Below are positions 59,741-64,000 of a DNA stretch of 64,000 nt, in pieces. The DNA comes from Fimenecus sp045595185 (GTDB lineage Bacteria; Bacillota; Clostridia; Oscillospirales; Acutalibacteraceae): NCBI GenBank assembly GCA_045595185.1, contig JAZNZX010000014.1, forward strand, positions 1 through 64,000. Reading direction: 5' to 3'. The notes under the pieces were generated by a model. The model worked only from the letters and a program-made list of their open reading frames with translations. It had not been told where the DNA came from and did not search any database. Positions within the stretch are counted from its first letter, which is position 1. Each line of letters begins with the position of its first letter. Made by a program: the position numbers and the translations under genes.

Positions 59741-61819
59741 TTATTCAACTCCAAGTGCTTTATATATAGCGTCTTCAGGTGTTTGATAGAAGATTATATT
59801 GAAATTACCAATTAGTTCTGATGGAACTGTAGGCAGGTCTGCCGCTGATGTAATCGGAATCAAAATCTTTTTAGCTCCACTATCAAGACACACTTGCAAC
59901 GCATTTGCTAATTCATCAACCTTAATCATTGTTCCTGCAATACTAATTTCACCAAGAATTGCTAGACTACTAATTGTCGGCTTCCCAAGTGCAATTGAGG
60001 CCAATGCTATAAGTGTGGGCAAGGCTAATTTTTCTGTCATACCAATGCCCTGCAAATCTTGATAATTAATTATATAATCTTTGGTTGTTGTGCTAATTGC
60101 ACCACTAATACGATTTGAATTTGCTTTCAAATAATTAAAAGCAGTATTTGTTGCTTCTTTGCATTTTGAATTCGAACCAAGTCCGGTTTTATCAAACTTA
60201 CCGTTACCTGGAAGCATCTGTGATTCTAATCTGAATACACCAAGCATACTCGACTTGCCTTGTGAAATGGTATAAACTTGTCCCGGATTGCACACTCCCT
60301 CAGGGATAAGTTTTCCTCCACCCTGTTCAGGCACCGATACGAAATGCTCCTCAAATGTTTCATTATCTATATATGAGAAGTTTACATCGTAAAACTCCAT
60401 GCCACCAAGTTTTTTCAACTGTTCTTTAACTCTGCGACGCATTTCAAGAGAAATTTTCAAAATCTCTTCAAGTTGTTCTTTTGTGTACTCTCCATCAGGA
60501 TATAACAACTTTATAAAACCGCCAACCATTTTTCTGACAGCAATTGTATCACGCTGATTGAGATTCTTTCCAAGTCGGAAATACTTATCAAGTGCATCTC
60601 CACATTGTTCCTTTCGAAGTTCTCTAATAAATTCAGCAAGATAGTCAGTAATAAAGCCATAATCATTTGTAAAATGATGTGGTCTAAACTTTGGTATCTC
60701 CCAACCAGGAATATAACAATGCATACGATCAAGGAATGCAGTATCTGTTCCCATTTCGGGCGGGAATGGGTCAAAAAGACTTGCTGTCTTGAGCAATACA
60801 TCTACACTCTGATTGATATTACCTACGAATACCATTGAAGCAGAAGCAGCCTTTTCTTCTTTACCACGAGCAAATGAACCAGACGCCATGTAGTCTTTCA
60901 TTATCTGAATGCCGTCTTTATCTTTGAAGTTTATACCTGCAACCTCATCGAAAGCAACGCAGTCCCAAAGTCCTACAAGTCCAACGGTTTTTCTTCCCAT
61001 ATTATAGAAAAGATTTGCAACTGTCGTCTGTCCACCTGATACAAGAATACTGTTTGGTGATATTTCTTTATAAATATGTGACTTACCAGTACTTCTCGGT
61101 CCGAGTTCACATAAATTGAAATTGTTTTCAATAAGCGGAAGCATACGGGAGAGTAAAAGCCATTTTTCACGATATGAAAGTTTGTCAGGTTCCATACCTG
61201 TTGAGCGAAGAAGAATGCTCATCCATTCGTCCTGCGTAAATGCTTTTCTGCCTTGTTTCAAATCTTCAATATCGACATGAGGCATCTGAATGGGAGTAAG
61301 TTTTCTAATATGAATAGGCGAAGCACCTTTGTCTTCTTCGATATATTCATAGTCAAGTTGAACAATACACCAAATGCCACCACAAAGTAGACGGTCGTAT
61401 CGACTTGGATAGTCTTCTGAAATCGGTATTGCTTTTATACCAAGATTTGAAAATTCTGCTTCGTATGTATCTTTTTTAATATTAAGATTTACAGTAATCT
61501 TATCAATAACCGTATGACTACCTTTCTGTCTTAGAAGAGAAAGGATTTTTTGTGCTTCATCAGGCCTTACATAGTTATCGGCAAGAATTCGTTTAACATT
61601 TGCTACACCTTCTTCGATAACTGTCGGGTCATCCGAACTGCAATACTGTCCCAACAAAAACTCTAAAACATATACAGGAACGTTGGCTCCTTCCTTAATT
61701 GATTTTGTTAAGTCTTTACGAACTATTTTACCATCAAAACAAGTTCTTAATTTGCGATTCAATAATTCATTCGGACTTTCATCACATGTGATTAAATCTG
61801 TTCTAATAATCTCATCCAT
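59741..61819 (-). CDS. brxL: BREX system Lon-like ATPase/protease BrxL
   Basis: A 692-residue BREX type 1 component needed for anti-phage activity. The N-terminal domain has the family start LNRKLRTCFDGKIVRKDLTKSIKEGANVPVYVLEFLLGQYC. The AAA+ domain has Walker A GPRSTGKS (240-247) and GLWDCVAFDEVAGIN. The C-terminal part resembles a Lon protease domain (SLAILGEISIAGTMIKVDELANALQVCLDSGAKKILIP). Known BrxL assembles as large DNA-binding rings. AGGAGG precedes ATG. pglZ ends 21 bp upstream, the standard BREX order. Confidence 0.95.
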   Translation of the reverse strand: MDEIIRTDLITCDESPNELLNRKLRTCFDGKIVRKDLTKSIKEGANVPVYVLEFLLGQYCSSDDPTVIEEGVANVKRILADNYVRPDEAQKILSLLRQKGSHTVIDKITVNLNIKKDTYEAEFSNLGIKAIPISEDYPSRYDRLLCGGIWCIVQLDYEYIEEDKGASPIHIRKLTPIQMPHVDIEDLKQGRKAFTQDEWMSILLRSTGMEPDKLSYREKWLLLSRMLPLIENNFNLCELGPRSTGKSHIYKEISPNSILVSGGQTTVANLFYNMGRKTVGLVGLWDCVAFDEVAGINFKDKDGIQIMKDYMASGSFARGKEEKAASASMVFVGNINQSVDVLLKTASLFDPFPPEMGTDTAFLDRMHCYIPGWEIPKFRPHHFTNDYGFITDYLAEFIRELRKEQCGDALDKYFRLGKNLNQRDTIAVRKMVGGFIKLLYPDGEYTKEQLEEILKISLEMRRRVKEQLKKLGGMEFYDVNFSYIDNETFEEHFVSVPEQGGGKLIPEGVCNPGQVYTISQGKSSMLGVFRLESQMLPGNGKFDKTGLGSNSKCKEATNTAFNYLKANSNRISGAISTTTKDYIINYQDLQGIGMTEKLALPTLIALASIALGKPTISSLAILGEISIAGTMIKVDELANALQVCLDSGAKKILIPITSAADLPTVPSELIGNFNIIFYQTPEDAIYKALGVE

Positions 61820-61840
61820 TGAACAAACCTCCTGTATAAA

Positions 61841-64000
61841 TTAACCGAAGAAACCAAAATCATCGGCAAATGCTATGTCCATAATAATTTCGTGTCTTAA
61901 TGTTTCAATATCATTTTGAGTATCATAAGCCACAAGATAATACTTTTGAGACTTATTGTATTGCCTATCTTTGAAATTAAAGCGGAGACGGAACATTCTC
62001 TTCATTGTATCTTTATCTTTTTTATCTACAATGACAATATTTTCATTAGAGATTTTTTCGTTTTCCTCAGATATGAAATAAACTCTGTAACTTGTCTCCT
62101 TGATTATATCACTGACTGGTTCTGTCTGAATAAAGTCAAGTGTTGTGATAAGATTAGTTATTTTGTTCGTGAGACTAACGAGAGAAATCTCTGCTACGCT
62201 TGTCTCTTTTTTGTATTTATCAACCTTGACATCAATTAACGGTACAATCATTTCCTGCGGAGATGTACCTCCATGAACAAAGTTCAAGCCTGCTCCTGCA
62301 GTTTTGAAAATGTCACTTCCAACGGGGAACGAAACAAACAAATTATCATTATTTACTGAAGTGAGTTTGAGTGTTTCTACACCATCTGTTTCCAAACATT
62401 GCTCCGAAACAACATATCTTTTACCGTATGTACCTGAAGATATTGTTCCCGCTTTGATTTTATCACTTTCTGACAACGCATCTCTTTTGTAAATAAAGCC
62501 GTGGTCAGAAGTAATGAGAAAGTGATATGTGTTAGCCTGAGATGAAATTTTTCGTACTAAAGCATAGATTTCTTCTATGGCTTCTTCACACGCTGTAAAC
62601 ACTTCATTTTCGGTTTTTGAATCATCGCCGCGTGCATCAACCTGATTATGATAAATATAAACAACATCCTGACCTGTAAACACATTCCTTAAATCAGCCT
62701 GTTTCATATTCTTAAAAGCATCAAAAGGTACACAATTACTATTTACCTTGTATTTTAATAAGTGTGATGCTTTTTGTTCAGTTAATGCACATGTTTTACC
62801 ATCTAAAACAACATCATAGTTTTCGTTATATTCTATTTTTTCATAAGGTAGAAGAGCCGACATACCTAACTGAGTATATGAGGGAAGTACACCTTGCATC
62901 GGTGTCATTTTTACCATACATTTCTCATCATTTAAGAACTTTTCAAACAAAGTATAGGCGACCTCATATCTAAACGCATCTGATACTATTACCACCACAC
63001 GGTCATTTGAGTTCTTTACATATCTATTAAAGAAATCTTTTTGTAAAATTAGCCCTGTTGCTCCATTTGCAGCTACAAGCTCATTACTCCAATTCACGGT
63101 AATTTTGTTCAAATATTCGTTTGTATAGAAGTTCTCTACAAGCTCGCGTAGAGTCTCATATTTAGTACTGTCTTCAAGGTTATCGTAGAAATAATAAAAA
63201 TATCTGTACCTACGGTCAATCTTAAACAATGATTCCGTATACAGTGTCGAAAGTTCTCTAATTCCTGTGGTAAATTGATATGTGCCTGATGAAATTATGT
63301 AATAGGCGTTTTCCAGTACAAAATAATCATTTCTGAAGTTCTTGCCGAAATGTTGTTTTCTTCTATCAGCACAAATTTCAGGGATAGTTTTGCCATTTAG
63401 TTTTGCACCAATGTCTTCATTCACAAGGCGGTCGATTAACCAATCGATAATTATTTCATCTATGCCTGAAAATAGGTTGCAATCGACCAATGCTTCCACA
63501 TTGATATTTGAAAAATACTTCTTGCCATTGATTGTGCTGTAAACAGTATCAGAAATCTCATCGTAGCATTTACCATATAAATAACTATTCATTAAGTTAT
63601 CTATAAAAGCACGAACATTACCAGGTTTATATGAAACGAAAGGTTTCCATGCTTGAGGTATGTCTGTATAAATCACTTTTGATGTATAAGTGATAAACAT
63701 TGTCATTACGAGTTTTTCAAGAGTTGGATTATTGTCATTATATCCAAAGTTAATATCAGTTTGTTGCCAAAAAGCATTAAGTAAGTCATACTTTTCAAAT
63801 TCAGCAAGGTACTTATTATCAATTAAGCCGTCATCGGTTAGAATGCATCTCATTACTTCTTCAAAAGATGCAATTTTACTTTTACAAAGAACACTCATTA
63901 AAGCAATTTCTATCATTGATTGGTTGGGTTTTTCCAATTCAAAATCAGCAAACTTCTGTGTTCTTTCTTTATTCGCAAAGAATTTATTATGATGCTGAAT
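61841..64000 (-). CDS. pglZ: BREX-1 alkaline-phosphatase-like protein PglZ (5' end outside window)
   Basis: The frame stays open to the right edge of the window, where codons still match the family (HHNKFFANKERTQKFADFEL), so about 719 residues are seen. Full members have roughly 830 or more. The alkaline-phosphatase-fold core has VVVIVSDAFRYEVAYTLF (about 340), YIYHNQVDARGDDS and FLITSDHGFIYKRD, holding the metal ligands. This is the type A PglZ of BREX type 1, essential for both host marking and phage exclusion. A TTG at 63937 is an in-frame codon, not a likely start. The expected upstream neighbour is pglX. Confidence 0.95.
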   Translation of the reverse strand: MQHHNKFFANKERTQKFADFELEKPNQSMIEIALMSVLCKSKIASFEEVMRCILTDDGLIDNKYLAEFEKYDLLNAFWQQTDINFGYNDNNPTLEKLVMTMFITYTSKVIYTDIPQAWKPFVSYKPGNVRAFIDNLMNSYLYGKCYDEISDTVYSTINGKKYFSNINVEALVDCNLFSGIDEIIIDWLIDRLVNEDIGAKLNGKTIPEICADRRKQHFGKNFRNDYFVLENAYYIISSGTYQFTTGIRELSTLYTESLFKIDRRYRYFYYFYDNLEDSTKYETLRELVENFYTNEYLNKITVNWSNELVAANGATGLILQKDFFNRYVKNSNDRVVVIVSDAFRYEVAYTLFEKFLNDEKCMVKMTPMQGVLPSYTQLGMSALLPYEKIEYNENYDVVLDGKTCALTEQKASHLLKYKVNSNCVPFDAFKNMKQADLRNVFTGQDVVYIYHNQVDARGDDSKTENEVFTACEEAIEEIYALVRKISSQANTYHFLITSDHGFIYKRDALSESDKIKAGTISSGTYGKRYVVSEQCLETDGVETLKLTSVNNDNLFVSFPVGSDIFKTAGAGLNFVHGGTSPQEMIVPLIDVKVDKYKKETSVAEISLVSLTNKITNLITTLDFIQTEPVSDIIKETSYRVYFISEENEKISNENIVIVDKKDKDTMKRMFRLRFNFKDRQYNKSQKYYLVAYDTQNDIETLRHEIIMDIAFADDFGFFG

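Noticed and set aside
63800..63937. PglZ start at the TTG at 63937
   Set aside because: The frame continues without a stop to the window edge, and the extra residues match the family, so this is a cut gene.
57158..64000. Prophage or integrated plasmid
   Set aside because: No integrase, terminase, capsid or replication genes are seen, and no clear attachment repeats; DUF5131-like proteins occur in phages, but the setting here is BREX.

Overview
The window is AT-rich chromosomal DNA from a low-GC Gram-positive anaerobe. The best fit is a gut-type Oscillospiraceae/Ruminococcaceae clostridium that can form endospores. This rests on strong AGGAGG-type ribosome binding sites, a T-box in front of thrS, an M-box in front of mgtE, SpoIIR and BofA sporulation proteins, AddAB in place of RecBCD, an ECF transporter module, a cohesin-like surface protein and several glycosidases. 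The species cannot be named from sequence alone.

Layout. 1-3.7 kb: T-box, thrS without a TGS domain, and a membrane-anchored phosphoesterase. 3.8-8.5 kb (minus): Na/Pi symporter, intracellular GH20, glycerophosphodiester phosphodiesterase, spoIIR. 8.55-9.0 kb: a likely 6S RNA followed by duplicated and tandem-repeated DNA. 9-12.6 kb: small genes, bofA, a frameshifted tyrosine phosphatase and a GH18 lipoprotein. 12.7-15.8 kb (minus): PHP phosphatase, ispE and a geranylgeranyl-reductase-like flavoprotein. 15.9-19.5 kb (plus): the ACT/UPF0210 pair, a PHP phosphoesterase and an unknown gene. 19.5-26.3 kb: nfo, the cohesin/BIG2 protein, mgtE with M-box and a possible upstream ORF, and an MFS transporter with a long charged tail. 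26.6-31.7 kb (minus): the dgt-dnaG-rpoD operon, yigZ behind a structured element, and rpmE. 31.7-39.9 kb (minus): addA, addB and a GH27 alpha-galactosidase. 40-40.5 kb: tRNA-Gly, -Arg, -His and -Gln. 42.5-55.1 kb (minus): thirteen tightly packed genes from ruvC through ruvAB, glmM, the ECF module, truA, cvpA and pgsA to a ClpE-like ATPase.

55.2-64 kb is accessory. An autoregulated XRE/membrane-protein pair has three operators at an exact 23-bp spacing. Next come a belt of intergenic repeats, a DUF6809-like gene under a nested palindromic operator, and a co-directional minus-strand cluster. That cluster, in transcription order, is pglZ (cut by the window edge), brxL, a gene of unknown function, a three-Cys-motif partner (TcmP, methyltransferase-like) and a radical-SAM-like protein with a C-x3-C-x3-C motif.

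pglZ and brxL mark a type 1 BREX phage-defence island, with the rest (pglX, brxC and others) expected beyond the right edge. The three genes attached downstream of brxL are the most likely place for an undescribed accessory function. Other points worth checking are a nested-stem element before yigZ, the mgtE upstream ORF, and several families of palindromic intergenic repeats.
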